Shown: positions 49,609-58,509 of the stretch, piece by piece | Numbering within the stretch: the stretch's first letter is position 1 | Layout: each line of letters opens with the position of its first letter | Assembly: GCA_963611685.1 (NCBI GenBank) | Contig: CAVDSU010000001.1 | Coordinates: 31,235-95,234 of the forward strand | Source: UBA1724 sp963611685 | GTDB lineage: Bacteria > Verrucomicrobiota > Lentisphaeria > Oligosphaerales > Oligosphaeraceae | DNA: 64,000 nt | Direction of reading: 5' to 3' | Program-made: the position numbers and the translations under genes | The notes under the pieces: model-generated | The model's input: the letters and a program-made list of their open reading frames with translations, nothing else | What the model was told of the DNA's origin: nothing | Database searches by the model: none

Positions 49609-51417
49609 CTAGTCGTTGCCGCCGCTCCAGCCCCACTTCTTCAGGACCTTCTTGCGCAGGCGAATGCTCTTGGGAGTCACCTCCATCAGCTCGTCGTCGT
49701 TGATGAAGCTAATGCAGTCCTCCAGGCTCATCTGCACCGGCGGAGTCAAAATGATGTTCTCGTCAGAGCCCGCGGCACGGACGTTGGTCAGCTTCTTCGC
49801 CTTGCCGGGATTCACCAGCATGTCGCCCTCGCGGGCATTCTCGCCGATGATCTGTCCGGCGTAGATCTTCACGTTGGGGCCCAGGAAGAGCCGTCCGCGC
49901 TCCTGCAGATTGAACAGCGCGTAGGGCACCGCGTCGCAGGCGCACATGGAGACCATGGCGCCATGCTGCCGGTAGACGATCTCGCCCGCGTAGGGCTCGT
50001 AGCCGCTGAAGAGGTAGTTCATCACGCCCAGGCCCTTGGTGTCCGTCATGAATTCGGAACGGTAGCCCAGAAGGCCGCGGGTGGGAATCAGGTAGACGAT
50101 GCGCGCCATGCCGTTGTCCGTCTCCATGGACTGGATGCGGCCCTTCCGCAGCCCCAGCTTCTCCATGACGGGACCCACGTAATTCTGGTCCACATCCACG
50201 GTCAGCTCCTCGAAGGGCTCCAGCTTCTCGCCGTTGGGACCCGTCTGGTAGATCACCACGGGACGAGTGCACTCCATCTCGTAGCCCTCACGGCGCATCT
50301 GCTCGATGAGCACCGAGAGGTGCAGCTCGCCACGGCCAGAGACCGTGAAGCCCTGCCCCACCCCCAGCGGCACCACCTGCAATGCCACGTCGGACATGGT
50401 CTCGCGACGGAGCCGCTCCTCCAGGTGGCTGCTGGTGACGTAGGTGCCCTCCTGACCCGCGAAGGGCGAGCCATTGGGCAGGAAGTTCATGGAGATGGTG
50501 GGCGGGTCGATGGGCATGGGCGGCAGGGGAATGGGATTCTCCGGAGAGGTGTAGGTACATCCCACCGTCACGTCATTCATGCCCGCGATGCCCACGATGT
50601 CGCCGCAGGAGGCCTCGTTGACCTGGAACTTCTTGTTGGACTCAAAGCGGAAGATCTGCGCAATGCGCGCGGGCTTCAGAGTGCCGTCGCGCATGGCCAC
50701 CACCGTGGCCTGGTTGATGTCGATCTTGCCGCTGGTAATCTTGCCGATGCCGATACGACCCAAATAGGGGGAGTAGTCCAGGGTCGAGATCAGCACCTGC
50801 AGGGGGCCCTCCGGAGAGCCCTTGGGCGCCGGAATGTCCTTGATGATGTGCTCGCACAACGCCGTCAGGTCCTTGCGCTCGTCATCCAGGTTGTCCACGG
50901 ACCAGCCGTCACGCCCGGAGGCATACACCACCGGGAAGTCCAGCAGGTCGTCGGGGGCGTTCAGGCGCACGAAGAGATCGAAGACCTGGTCCACCGCCCA
51001 GTAGGGACGCGCGGCGGGCTTGTCGATCTTGTTGATGACCACCACGATCGGCAGAGAGAGGGAGAGCGCCTTCTTCAGCACGAAGAAGGTCTGGGGCATG
51101 GGGCCCTCCTGGGCGTCCACCAGCAACAGCGCGCCATCCGCCATCTTCAACACGCGCTCCACCTGACCGCCAAAGTCCGCGTGTCCGGGAGTGTCGATGA
51201 TGTTGATGGTGTAGTCCTTGTACATGAAGGACCCGTTCTTGCTCGTGATGGTGATGCCGCGCTCACGCTCAATGGCGTTGGAGTCCATCATGCACTCCTC
51301 CACCTTCTGGTTGTCACGGAACATCCCGCTGAACTTGAAGAGCTGGTCCACCAATGTGGTCTTGCCATGGTCGACGTGCGCGATGATGGCAATGTTGCGA
51401 ATCTTCGACTGGTCCAT
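49609..51417 (-). CDS. typA: Ribosome-associated GTPase TypA/BipA
   Basis: 602 residues. Translation-factor GTPase linked to 50S assembly and stress growth. G1 AHVDHGKTTLVDQLF, G3 DTPGHADFGGQVERVLKMAD, G4 NKIDKPAARP, then EF-G-like domains and the BipA C-terminal domain (ENAREGDMLVNPGKAKKLTN). The start ATG at 51417 gives the usual MDQSKIRNIAIIAHVDHG. It begins the typA-smpB-queA-dapA stretch. Confidence 0.96.
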   Translation of the reverse strand: MDQSKIRNIAIIAHVDHGKTTLVDQLFKFSGMFRDNQKVEECMMDSNAIERERGITITSKNGSFMYKDYTINIIDTPGHADFGGQVERVLKMADGALLLVDAQEGPMPQTFFVLKKALSLSLPIVVVINKIDKPAARPYWAVDQVFDLFVRLNAPDDLLDFPVVYASGRDGWSVDNLDDERKDLTALCEHIIKDIPAPKGSPEGPLQVLISTLDYSPYLGRIGIGKITSGKIDINQATVVAMRDGTLKPARIAQIFRFESNKKFQVNEASCGDIVGIAGMNDVTVGCTYTSPENPIPLPPMPIDPPTISMNFLPNGSPFAGQEGTYVTSSHLEERLRRETMSDVALQVVPLGVGQGFTVSGRGELHLSVLIEQMRREGYEMECTRPVVIYQTGPNGEKLEPFEELTVDVDQNYVGPVMEKLGLRKGRIQSMETDNGMARIVYLIPTRGLLGYRSEFMTDTKGLGVMNYLFSGYEPYAGEIVYRQHGAMVSMCACDAVPYALFNLQERGRLFLGPNVKIYAGQIIGENAREGDMLVNPGKAKKLTNVRAAGSDENIILTPPVQMSLEDCISFINDDELMEVTPKSIRLRKKVLKKWGWSGGND

Positions 51418-51700
51418 CAAAATCCCTCTCCTCCCACGCAAAATCACAGGGAGGACACTGCTAAAAACTAAAAGTCCGACGCCATCGACAACTCCAATGA
51501 CGCCACGGAAAAAAATAACGGCATCCCGAAAATCTCGTTAAAATAACTCGTAATAGGGATTCTGTCGCCTTTTGACAGGAATTGGCAGAGTTTATGCCGG
51601 ACGGCGAGACGGGCAATGCAAGTCAGGAGTCCGCGCCCCGTTTTCCCCCCTCTTTCGCCATCCCATATCGCCCATGAGCCGCTTGCCTTGGCGCGGCCCT
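51418..51700. other. 283-bp spacer between accA and typA
   Basis: A/T-rich stretch upstream of typA. It has a small CTGTC-GCCTTTT-GACAG hairpin but no convincing promoter pair or gene. Confidence 0.5.
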
Positions 51701-52657
51701 CTATTCCTCGAAAACGCCCATTCTGCGGAAGCGTTCGTATCGCTTTTCCTTCAGCCGTGCGGGGGACTTTGTCCAGAGGGGCTTCAGGGTTTGGATCAGG
51801 ACATTCTTCAGGATTGCGGCAGCGGCGCCGGGATTGCAGTGTGCTCCGCCCAGGGGTTCTGGGACGATTGCGTCGATGACCTTCAGCTGGAGGAGGTCCT
51901 CGGCGGTGAGCTTCAGTGCCTTCGCGGCATCGGCGGTGCGGTTTTCGTCACGCCAGAGGATTGCGGCGCAGCCCTCGGGGGTGATGGCGGAATAGTATGC
52001 ATTGGAGAGCATGAGGACCACATTTCCCACGGCCAATCCCAGTGCGCCGCCGGAGCCGCCCTCCCCCGTGATCACGCAGACCACGGGGACAGTGAGGCGG
52101 AACATCTCCCGGAGATTCACGGCTATGGCCTCGCCGATATGCCGTTCGCCGCCGGAGATTCCGGGGAAGGCTCCGGGAGTGTCGACCAGAGTGACGATGG
52201 GGCATCCGGCCTTCTCGGCCAGCTTCATGAGGCGCAGCGCCTTCCGGTATCCCTCGGGTTCCGGGCAGCCGAAGTGGTTCTTGAGATACTGCTCCAGGTT
52301 GTGGCCCTTCCGGGTGAAGATGACCATGACGGGCTTCCCCTGCAACCGCGCAAATCCGCCGCCCACGGCCCAGTCGTCGCCAAAGCGGCGGTCGCCATGC
52401 AGCTCCATGAAATCGGAGAAGATCATCCTGCAGAAATACTGCGGATGAGGGCGCAGGGGGTGTCGTGCCAGGCGGACCTTCTGCCAGGCAGTCAGGTTCT
52501 TCTGGAAGAGCTCCTCCACCTTTTCGAGGTTCTGGAAGAGCTCCTTGAGCTCCGAATCCAGGCGCAGATGATTCTGCTGGGCGTGGCGCTGCAGCTCTTC
52601 CGCCCGCCGCACGAGCTCCAAGAGGGGCTCCGCAAAATCCAGATTTCCTTCCGGCAT
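51701..52657 (-). CDS. accA: Acetyl-CoA carboxylase carboxyltransferase subunit alpha
   Basis: 318 residues. Transfers CO2 from carboxybiotin to acetyl-CoA with AccD. FSDFMELHGDRRFGDDWAVG, TLVDTPGAFPGISGGERHIG and the glycine-rich oxyanion segment VITGEGGSGGALGLAVGNVV. accD, accB and accC are not in the window. It provides malonyl-CoA for the fab genes located 8 kb away. Starts 7 bp after the L,D-transpeptidase stop, so the two may be co-transcribed. Confidence 0.96.
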   Translation of the reverse strand: MPEGNLDFAEPLLELVRRAEELQRHAQQNHLRLDSELKELFQNLEKVEELFQKNLTAWQKVRLARHPLRPHPQYFCRMIFSDFMELHGDRRFGDDWAVGGGFARLQGKPVMVIFTRKGHNLEQYLKNHFGCPEPEGYRKALRLMKLAEKAGCPIVTLVDTPGAFPGISGGERHIGEAIAVNLREMFRLTVPVVCVITGEGGSGGALGLAVGNVVLMLSNAYYSAITPEGCAAILWRDENRTADAAKALKLTAEDLLQLKVIDAIVPEPLGGAHCNPGAAAAILKNVLIQTLKPLWTKSPARLKEKRYERFRRMGVFEE

Positions 52658-52664
52658 GGCGGTG

Positions 52665-53678
52665 CTACTCCTCGATGGAGACCCTCACGGGAGGCGTGGT
52701 GCCGCCAGGCATGGGGATGAAGTCGTAGAGTTCCTCCACCTCTTCGTTCCGCATGCGAATGCATCCAGCCGAGCAACTGGTGCCCACGGTATCGGGCTCC
52801 GTGGTGCCGTGGATGCCATAGCCCTCCAGGCTGGGATCCGTGCCGTCCACCGGCGTCAACTTCAGCCAGCGGGTGCCCAGCACATTCTCGGGGTCGCCCG
52901 GCGGGATGTTGCGGCCGGGGGGCGTCCAGGCGGGATCCGTCAGCTTGCCCGTAATCAGGAAGCTCCCCGCCGGCGTCCGGTTCTCACGGCCAATGCCGAC
53001 CGTCCAGACACGGTAGATCTCGCCATCCAAATAGAGCATCAGCAGGAAGTGCTGCTTGGAGACGCGAATGGACCACGTGCCGCGAATGTACGTGAGGGTC
53101 TGGGTGGGGCGAATCACGGGGTCCCGCCCGTCTTCCCGATGGAGGCTCTCGTTGCAGCGAATCAGCGCGCCAACGCTGGTGTAGTATCGGCTGGCGATGC
53201 GCGCAAGGGAGTCGCCGCGCACCACGCGGTAGAAGCTCTTTTCGCGAGCGGGCGCCGAGGAATTCATCAGACGGCGATCCGCATCATCCACAATCGCCAC
53301 GGCCTCCCGCCACACGGGATCGAACTCCACTACGTCATTCCGCTTCATCACCTGCCGCGCCAGGGCACGGGCGGCCTCCAGCATTCCGCGATCCAATTGC
53401 GCGCGGGCGCTTGCCAGGCGCTCTTCCACATCGGGGGGAGCCAGGGGCGCCGCAGGTTCAGCAGTGGTGGTGGAATCCGCGGGAGCAGCCAGGGGCACCG
53501 GGAGGTTCTCCGGAGCCTTGGCGATCTCCTCCGGGAGCGCAGCAGGCGACGGCGTCTCCACGACAGGCGCGCTGCCGCTCTCTTCCGGGCCAGAGCAAGA
53601 GCGCCAAAGCAGTCCCGCCAGACCCAGCAACGCCAAAATCAAGAGAACGATAAGGGGATATTTGATATACCAGTACAT
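52665..53678 (-). CDS. L,D-transpeptidase (YkuD) with LysM domain
   Basis: 337 residues. Short N-terminal anchor (YIKYPLIVLLILALLGLAGL) facing the periplasm, a Pro/Ala-rich linker, a LysM-like module (SFYRVVRGDSLARIASRYYT) and a YkuD domain. The catalytic block is YGIHGTTEPDTVGTSCSAGC with the reactive Cys before IRM. Such enzymes make 3-3 peptidoglycan crosslinks or attach lipoproteins. The ATG at 53678 starts the membrane segment. A TATATTA element lies at 53811-53817. Confidence 0.9.
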   Translation of the reverse strand: MYWYIKYPLIVLLILALLGLAGLLWRSCSGPEESGSAPVVETPSPAALPEEIAKAPENLPVPLAAPADSTTTAEPAAPLAPPDVEERLASARAQLDRGMLEAARALARQVMKRNDVVEFDPVWREAVAIVDDADRRLMNSSAPAREKSFYRVVRGDSLARIASRYYTSVGALIRCNESLHREDGRDPVIRPTQTLTYIRGTWSIRVSKQHFLLMLYLDGEIYRVWTVGIGRENRTPAGSFLITGKLTDPAWTPPGRNIPPGDPENVLGTRWLKLTPVDGTDPSLEGYGIHGTTEPDTVGTSCSAGCIRMRNEEVEELYDFIPMPGGTTPPVRVSIEE

Positions 53679-53810
53679 TCGATGGGGAATCTCCCAGAAA
53701 AAGAGGGAAAAGGAGCGTCCGCGACAAGGGGAGGAAGACCTCCCTCCCCCGCAACCCTCCCGGAAAACTTCGCGCACGCACGATTCTCAGGAGGGGAAAA
53801 ACAACGCGCT

Positions 53811-53817
53811 TAATATA
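53811..53817 (-). promoter_or_regulatory. Candidate -10 element for the L,D-transpeptidase gene
   Basis: TATATTA followed by AGCGCG on the minus strand, 133 bp before the start codon. No -35 recognised. Confidence 0.35.
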
Positions 53818-53869
53818 CCCCTTGTCACACCCTCGGCCGACGCCCCTCCCCCACGTCCCAACACCGACA

Positions 53870-54733
53870 CTAGCCCTCCGAAAGACGCCGCACCGCCTCC
53901 GCCGGATCCTGCGCCGTGCTCACGCTCAAGAACGGAATTTCCTGGGAAAGGAAGAGCTCTTCGAGGGCCTCCCGATACTGATTCACACGCGCCTGGTAGT
54001 CCTCCCGGGCAGCCTCCGGGAGCGCATCCACTGTGCGCTCTGGCTGCTCCGCATCCTGGAAGCGCCGCATGCCCGTGGACGGCAACACCAATTCGTCCTG
54101 GTCCAATACCTGTATGGCGCGCACTCCGCCGGCATCCTGGAGTCCCCGACAGAGGCTCCGCAACTCCTGCTCGCCCTCCCAGAAATCCGAGATCCAGAGC
54201 GCCGTGCCCCGTCGCCCCAGGAATTCCGTGCAGAGCTCCCAGGCCTGACGGGGACACGCCACGCCCGACGGACGCACAAAATCCAGAGTGCGGCAGAGGC
54301 CCTCCCACTCCAGAAAAGTCCCCGAGCCCTCCACCAGCTCCTCCTGATACACAAAAAGCGCCAGCTGATCGCCCTGCCGACGCGCAATCCAGGCAGCACA
54401 GGCCGCCAACAATGCGGCATACTGGAGTTTCGTGCAGGGGGAATCCTGTCCCTGATACCCCATGGACGCAGAGGCATCCAAGAGAATCGCCAGGCGCCCG
54501 GGCACCTCCGGACGATGGGTGCGCACCTGGAGGGAGTCGCTTCGGGCATAGAGCCGCCAGTCCAGATCCCGCAGGTCATCCCCGACGGCATAGGGGCGAT
54601 GCTGCTGAAACTCCAGCCCCGCGCCATCCCGGCGTCCCCGATGGGTGCCCGTCAAGGGGAGGGATTCCAGGAGCCGCTTCGCCAGAAATCGGCATCCGCC
54701 CAATTTTTGGAAGAGATCCGCGGTGAGCAACAT
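53870..54733 (-). CDS. DUF58 (von Willebrand A-like) protein
   Basis: 287 residues. The DUF58 hallmark is RPYAVGDDLRDLDWRLYARS, followed by a vWA-like metal site LDASASMGYQG (usually DxSxS) and VYQEELVEGSGTFLEWEGLC. DUF58 genes usually sit beside a MoxR AAA+ ATPase and two membrane vWA/BatA-type proteins, where they assist assembly of complexes. None of these is visible here, so it is an orphan or the neighbours are elsewhere. The start ATG at 54733 is the family N-terminus. Confidence 0.82.
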   Translation of the reverse strand: MLLTADLFQKLGGCRFLAKRLLESLPLTGTHRGRRDGAGLEFQQHRPYAVGDDLRDLDWRLYARSDSLQVRTHRPEVPGRLAILLDASASMGYQGQDSPCTKLQYAALLAACAAWIARRQGDQLALFVYQEELVEGSGTFLEWEGLCRTLDFVRPSGVACPRQAWELCTEFLGRRGTALWISDFWEGEQELRSLCRGLQDAGGVRAIQVLDQDELVLPSTGMRRFQDAEQPERTVDALPEAAREDYQARVNQYREALEELFLSQEIPFLSVSTAQDPAEAVRRLSEG

Positions 54734-54817
54734 CCTGTCGTGGTCGTGGAAAGAAAGGGGTAGAAAACGAAAAAGCCGCGGGAGAAGCGTTTTCTCTAGC
54801 GGCTTGATCGAGGAAGA

Positions 54818-54893
54818 TGGAGCGGGCAAACGGACTCGAACCGTCGACAGCTACCTTGGCAAGGTAGCGCTCTACCAACTGAGCTATGCCCGC
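54818..54893 (-). tRNA. tRNA-Gly (GCC)
   Basis: 76-nt cloverleaf with encoded CCA. Acceptor GCGGGCA/TGCCCGC, D arm GCTCAGTTGGTAGAGC, anticodon loop TTGCCAA (anticodon GCC, decoding GGC and GGT) closed by CTACC/GGTAG, T arm GACGGTTCGAGTCCGTT. Discriminator T then CCA. Confidence 0.97.
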
Positions 54894-54944
54894 ATCTTCT
54901 AAATTCCTTGCGCCTCTCCTGTGTTTCTCAGGAAAAGCGGGCTT

Positions 54945-54972
54945 AAAATAAGCGCGTTTCCACGGTTTGCAA
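54945..54972 (-). promoter_or_regulatory. Promoter of tRNA-Gly
   Basis: Minus-strand TTGCAA (54967-54972), 16 bp, TATTTT (54945-54950), about 50 bp before the tRNA. Confidence 0.6.
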
Positions 54973-55012
54973 ATGCCCCACAAGGATTTTTCCAAAATTC
55001 GGGACCGCGGCA

Positions 55013-55055
55013 AAGGAAAACGCCCGCGAGAAGACCTTCCGCCTTCCCACGGGCG
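55013..55055 (-). terminator. Terminator after the lipoprotein genes
   Basis: Minus-strand stem beginning CGCCCG (55055 downward) with inner GAAG/CTTC pairs, closing with CGCGGGCG, followed by TTTTCC. Confidence 0.7.
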
Positions 55056-55078
55056 CATTTCGGACCACCTGCCAGAGC

Positions 55079-55639
55079 CTACCGCGCGTAGGAGTCACGG
55101 TTGTTCAGACGCTTGTGACCCCGCTCCTCCGCCTTGCCGGGCTTGCCCGGATTCTTCTGACCCTTCGCAGGCTGAACCTTCGGCTGCTGACGCACGGGCT
55201 GCTCCCGATTCGGCTGAATCTTCGGACGGTCCTTCGCAGGCTGAATCTTCCCACGATCCTTCGCAGGCTGCGCCTTCGGACGATCCTTCGCAGGCTGAAT
55301 CTTCCCACGGTCGGGCTCAAAGCGAACAGGCTCCACCTTGTGCGGTCTGTCCGGCTTCGAGGGCTCCACCTTGTGCGGCTTCGGGGGCTCCACCTTGTGC
55401 GGCTTCGGGGGCTCCACCTTGTGCGGCTTCGGGGGCTCCACCTTGTGCGGCTTCGGGGGCTCCACGCGGTGTTTCGGGGGCGCGGGCGCACGGCGATGGC
55501 CACCCTCCCCATATCCATAATGGAAGTCGTATTCCGCACGATCCCGATGATATCCATCGGGAGGGACATCGGCGACAATGCAGCCCGTGCTTATGAGGCT
55601 CACGCCGAGAGCGAGGATAGCGAGAAGGTTGCGTTTCAT
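55079..55639 (-). CDS. Repeat-rich basic lipoprotein (PPKPHKVE repeats)
   Basis: 186 residues. Lipoprotein signal MKRNLLAILALGVSLISTGC with lipobox S-T-G-C. After a His/Tyr-rich stretch come about four exact PPKPHKVE octads, then four KIQPAKDRP-like nonads (positions about 105-145), then a basic tail rich in Lys, Gly and Pro. Highly basic Lys/Pro repeats may bind anionic polymers such as peptidoglycan or polysaccharide, but this is not established. The signal peptide closely matches the next gene's, so the two are recent paralogues. I do not recognise a named family. Confidence 0.75.
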   Translation of the reverse strand: MKRNLLAILALGVSLISTGCIVADVPPDGYHRDRAEYDFHYGYGEGGHRRAPAPPKHRVEPPKPHKVEPPKPHKVEPPKPHKVEPPKPHKVEPSKPDRPHKVEPVRFEPDRGKIQPAKDRPKAQPAKDRGKIQPAKDRPKIQPNREQPVRQQPKVQPAKGQKNPGKPGKAEERGHKRLNNRDSYAR

Positions 55640-55692
55640 GGACGATTCCTTTGGTTAGGGGAGAGATTAGGGAAAAGAAGCTAGGAGGCGCG

Positions 55693-55980
55693 CTAGAAAT
55701 TGCGTCCGGGCTCCATCTTGCCGGGCTTGCCGGGATTCATCTTGCCAGGCTTGCCGGGCTTGCCGGGCTTGCCAGGCTCGACCTTGCCGGGCTTGCCGGG
55801 CTTGCCAGGCTCGACCTTGTGATTGGGGGCCTTGGGGGCGCCCTTGCCGGGATCGTGCCTGCGCTCGAGCATCACGCTGTCACGGCTACGCTTGTTGTGA
55901 TGAGGTTCATCCACGACCACACAGCCAGTGACTGCGAGGCATGCGCAAAGGGCGAAGATAGCGAGAAGAGTGCGTTTCAT
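55693..55980 (-). CDS. Short collagen-like basic lipoprotein (PGK repeats)
   Basis: 95 residues. Signal MKRTLLAIFALCACLAVTGC with lipobox V-T-G-C. Residues about 56-92 are G-x-y triplets (EPGKPGKPGKVEPGKPGKPG and onward) resembling a short collagen-like helix interrupted by VEP, MNP and MEP. The signal peptide matches the downstream lipoprotein (MKR-LLAI-AL), showing duplication with different repeat tails. A collagen triple helix needs more repeats than this, so function is open. Confidence 0.72.
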   Translation of the reverse strand: MKRTLLAIFALCACLAVTGCVVVDEPHHNKRSRDSVMLERRHDPGKGAPKAPNHKVEPGKPGKPGKVEPGKPGKPGKPGKMNPGKPGKMEPGRNF

Positions 55981-56149
55981 GTTCTGCTCCTAGGTTTTGA
56001 GGGGGATTGTGAGGGGAAGGAAAAATCCGGAATTCTGTCATTCTCCGCGACCGGAGGCGCCTTTCGCCAGGAAAGGTAACCAAATTTTTCACGCCTGCAG
56101 AGATAATACGCGTCCCGCGATCCATTTTCCAGCAGAATGCCGAACAAAA

Positions 56150-56180
56150 CAAAAAAAGGACCGTCTTTTCCGACGGTCCT
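56150..56180 (-). terminator. Rho-independent terminator after the L7Ae-Gfo/Idh gene
   Basis: Perfect 9-bp stem AGGACCGTC / GACGGTCCT with loop GGAAAA/TTTTCC and T7 on the minus strand. Confidence 0.9.
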
Positions 56181-56192
56181 CATGACTCCCCG

Positions 56193-57017
56193 CTACTCGT
56201 TCTCCTGCGTCTCTGGAACGGGGCGCTCCGGGAGAGTCGCCTTCCCCTGCGCAAAAAGCGATACGTCCTCCTCCGCCTGCGCAATTCCCAACAGCCGCTG
56301 ACGCCGCGCCGCCAGGGAAAAGAGCGCCTCACGCTGTTTGCGGACGGACTTCGGGGCATCCCCCACCTCGTCCAGGAAAGGCGCCTTGCAAATCACATGG
56401 CAGCCCTTCCGAAGCGCCAGATGGCACCCCTGGTAATGAAGGCTCGCAGGCAGGCAGACATCCACGATCTGGGGAGCGAGGCGCTCCAGCAATTCCTCGG
56501 GGTCCAGAGAGCCCTCGGGGGCATATCGGAGCACCTCCTGCAGGCGCGTGCCGCACTGCGCCAGACGCTCCGGGGACTCCTCCACAAATCCCACTACCCG
56601 CGCACCCGCATCCCGCCAGAGCCGCGCATGGCGAACGCCCGAGGACCCGGCGCCAAAGAGGACTACCTGGGGCGACTCCGGCATCGACACCTCGCGGAGA
56701 TTCTCCACATGCAGCATCGTCCCCTTCAGGCACTGCTGGATGCTAACCGCCAGCGGTCCGCGCCGAAAGCCCAGCGCCTTCGTTCCCTGAAAGGGAAAGA
56801 GCCGCTCCAGCTCCTCCATCGTGAGCGCCTGGTAGATGGGGCACGCGAAATCCCGCAGGAATTCCTTCTTGGAATTCTCCGAGAGGTCCTCCGTGAGCAA
56901 CAGGAACGCCAGCTTATTGCGGTGTTGCAGCAGCCGCTGACGACCGGTCTCCACCAACCCCGCACGCACTGCGAAGGGCGACAGCTTCTCCAGACGATTC
57001 CAATTCTCCTGTTCCAT
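56193..57017 (-). CDS. Fusion of an L7Ae/YlxQ-like RNA-binding domain with a Gfo/Idh/MocA-like Rossmann domain
   Basis: 274 residues. Residues about 10-98 read like YlxQ/L7Ae: KLSPFAVRAGLVETGRQRLL, KLAFLLLTEDLSENSKKEFL and LTMEELERLFPFQGTKALGF, matching B. subtilis YlxQ in length and key spots. Residues about 115-225 are a Rossmann domain of the Gfo/Idh/MocA family: PQVVLFGAGSSGVRHARLWR (GxGxxG at 122-127), then VDVCLPASLHYQGCHLALRK and a CKAPFLDEV variant of the EKPLA loop. The usual substrate domain is missing. Either half could sense a ligand for the other. It starts 29 bp after the CrtI-like gene. Confidence 0.7.
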   Translation of the reverse strand: MEQENWNRLEKLSPFAVRAGLVETGRQRLLQHRNKLAFLLLTEDLSENSKKEFLRDFACPIYQALTMEELERLFPFQGTKALGFRRGPLAVSIQQCLKGTMLHVENLREVSMPESPQVVLFGAGSSGVRHARLWRDAGARVVGFVEESPERLAQCGTRLQEVLRYAPEGSLDPEELLERLAPQIVDVCLPASLHYQGCHLALRKGCHVICKAPFLDEVGDAPKSVRKQREALFSLAARRQRLLGIAQAEEDVSLFAQGKATLPERPVPETQENE

Positions 57018-57046
57018 AAAAAAAACTCGTGACTCCTCTTTCTGCG

Positions 57047-58435
57047 CTAGGAGAGCGACGCCAAATACTTGTCCACCTCGTTGGCCACGATGATGCCGTA
57101 GTTGACGGCCCCCAGCCAGCCGGACATGATGATTCCCACGGATCCCGTATGGAAGAGCCCGGGAACCTGCTTCGGCAGATCCTGGGAGAACTTCAGCCCC
57201 TCGAACTTGGTGCCGAAAGTCGCGCCGTAGACGTGTCCGGTGTAGCGCTGGAAGGTCCTGGGGGTGGCGGCGCAGACGTAATCCGTAATCTTCCGGATAT
57301 TGGGAATGTACTCCTCCACCGTCCCAAAGGCGTCCTCCACCAACGCGGCCTTGCGGGCGGAATACTCCTCCGCCGAAAGACCCTCCCAGTCCTGGTAGCG
57401 CGCATTCATCGACGCCACCACGGAACACTCGCTGCTGCCGGGACGCAGCTCGGGATAGTAGACGGAGAAGGTGCGGCTGGTGGGCTTGGGGGCGCAAAGC
57501 GCCTCCGCGTCGAACTCGGGGTATGTGGAATGGAAGACCAGGTCGCCAATGTAGGGAATCTTCTCGCCAGGCTTGATTCCCAGGTAGACCTGGCAGGAGG
57601 AGGTGGAGGGCCGCACCGCCTCCAGTCCCGCGGCATACTCCGGACAAAGCAACTCCCGCCCCGCCAATTCAAAGGCCGTGCGGAAAAGGGAACCATTGGA
57701 GACCACGGCACGACATCCGACATTCCGGCCATTCAAGACCACGCCCTGCACACGGCCACCCTCAAAGAGCACACGCTCCACCCGCGCGCCCATGCGCACT
57801 TCCACGCCATTGCGCGCGAGCTCCTCCCGCATCATGTCCAGCATGCGGTCGGTGCCACCCAGAAAAGTATACACTCCCTGGCTCATGAAATTGCCAAAGA
57901 CAATGCCGTAGGAGATCGCGGGCTCGTCTAGAGTGGAGCCGTTCGCGTAGGAGATGGGCTCCATGAGGAAGCGCCATACATCGGTGCGCCCCGGAAAATG
58001 CTTCTGGAAGAACTGCCGGGTGGTCATGGTCTGGTCGTCGTAATAGTTCATGGCCGCCACGTCGGCAAAGAAGGCCTGGACCCTCTCCCGGGGAATCCGG
58101 AAGTCCTCCTCCATCTTCCGAGAAAAGTCCTGGGTGTCAAAAGTGGACTCCAACCGATACTGGGGATTGTGGAAGCGAATGGACTTCACCTGGATCACCT
58201 GGTCCGCCAACTCCTTTCCCCAATATTTCCGGAGGCTCTTCTTCATGCCGAACGGGAAGCCATGGAGGGCAACGTCAAAGATGTGCCCCCGGCGACGGAA
58301 GGAGGTGGCCAATCCACCCAGCTGGATATGCTGTTCCGCCAGCAATACCCGGTGACCCGCCCGCGCAAGGCGATTGGCCGCCGTGAGACCACCTAGGCCG
58401 CCACCGGCCACCACAATGTCGTATTCGGGTTCCAT
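57047..58435 (-). CDS. FAD-dependent phytoene dehydrogenase/carotenoid isomerase-like oxidoreductase
   Basis: 462 residues. FAD-binding start MEPEYDIVVAGGGLGGLTAA (GxGxxG), then NRLARAGHRVLLAEQHIQLG, and the C-terminal FAD motif PGLFHTGSVGIIMSGWLGAV. The layout fits the CrtI/CrtISO group (amine-oxidase-like) which includes phytoene desaturases, prolycopene isomerase and retinol saturases. No other carotenoid genes lie nearby, so the substrate is unknown. The ATG at 58435 gives the canonical N-terminus. It lies 74 bp after the ATP-cone gene and 29 bp before the L7Ae fusion. Confidence 0.85.
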   Translation of the reverse strand: MEPEYDIVVAGGGLGGLTAANRLARAGHRVLLAEQHIQLGGLATSFRRRGHIFDVALHGFPFGMKKSLRKYWGKELADQVIQVKSIRFHNPQYRLESTFDTQDFSRKMEEDFRIPRERVQAFFADVAAMNYYDDQTMTTRQFFQKHFPGRTDVWRFLMEPISYANGSTLDEPAISYGIVFGNFMSQGVYTFLGGTDRMLDMMREELARNGVEVRMGARVERVLFEGGRVQGVVLNGRNVGCRAVVSNGSLFRTAFELAGRELLCPEYAAGLEAVRPSTSSCQVYLGIKPGEKIPYIGDLVFHSTYPEFDAEALCAPKPTSRTFSVYYPELRPGSSECSVVASMNARYQDWEGLSAEEYSARKAALVEDAFGTVEEYIPNIRKITDYVCAATPRTFQRYTGHVYGATFGTKFEGLKFSQDLPKQVPGLFHTGSVGIIMSGWLGAVNYGIIVANEVDKYLASLS

Positions 58436-58509
58436 GGATGAAGAAAAAGAAAATTCGCAGAAGGGGAGAGAAAAACCAGAATCGCGCAGCGAGAGGGAGG
58501 CAGGCATTC

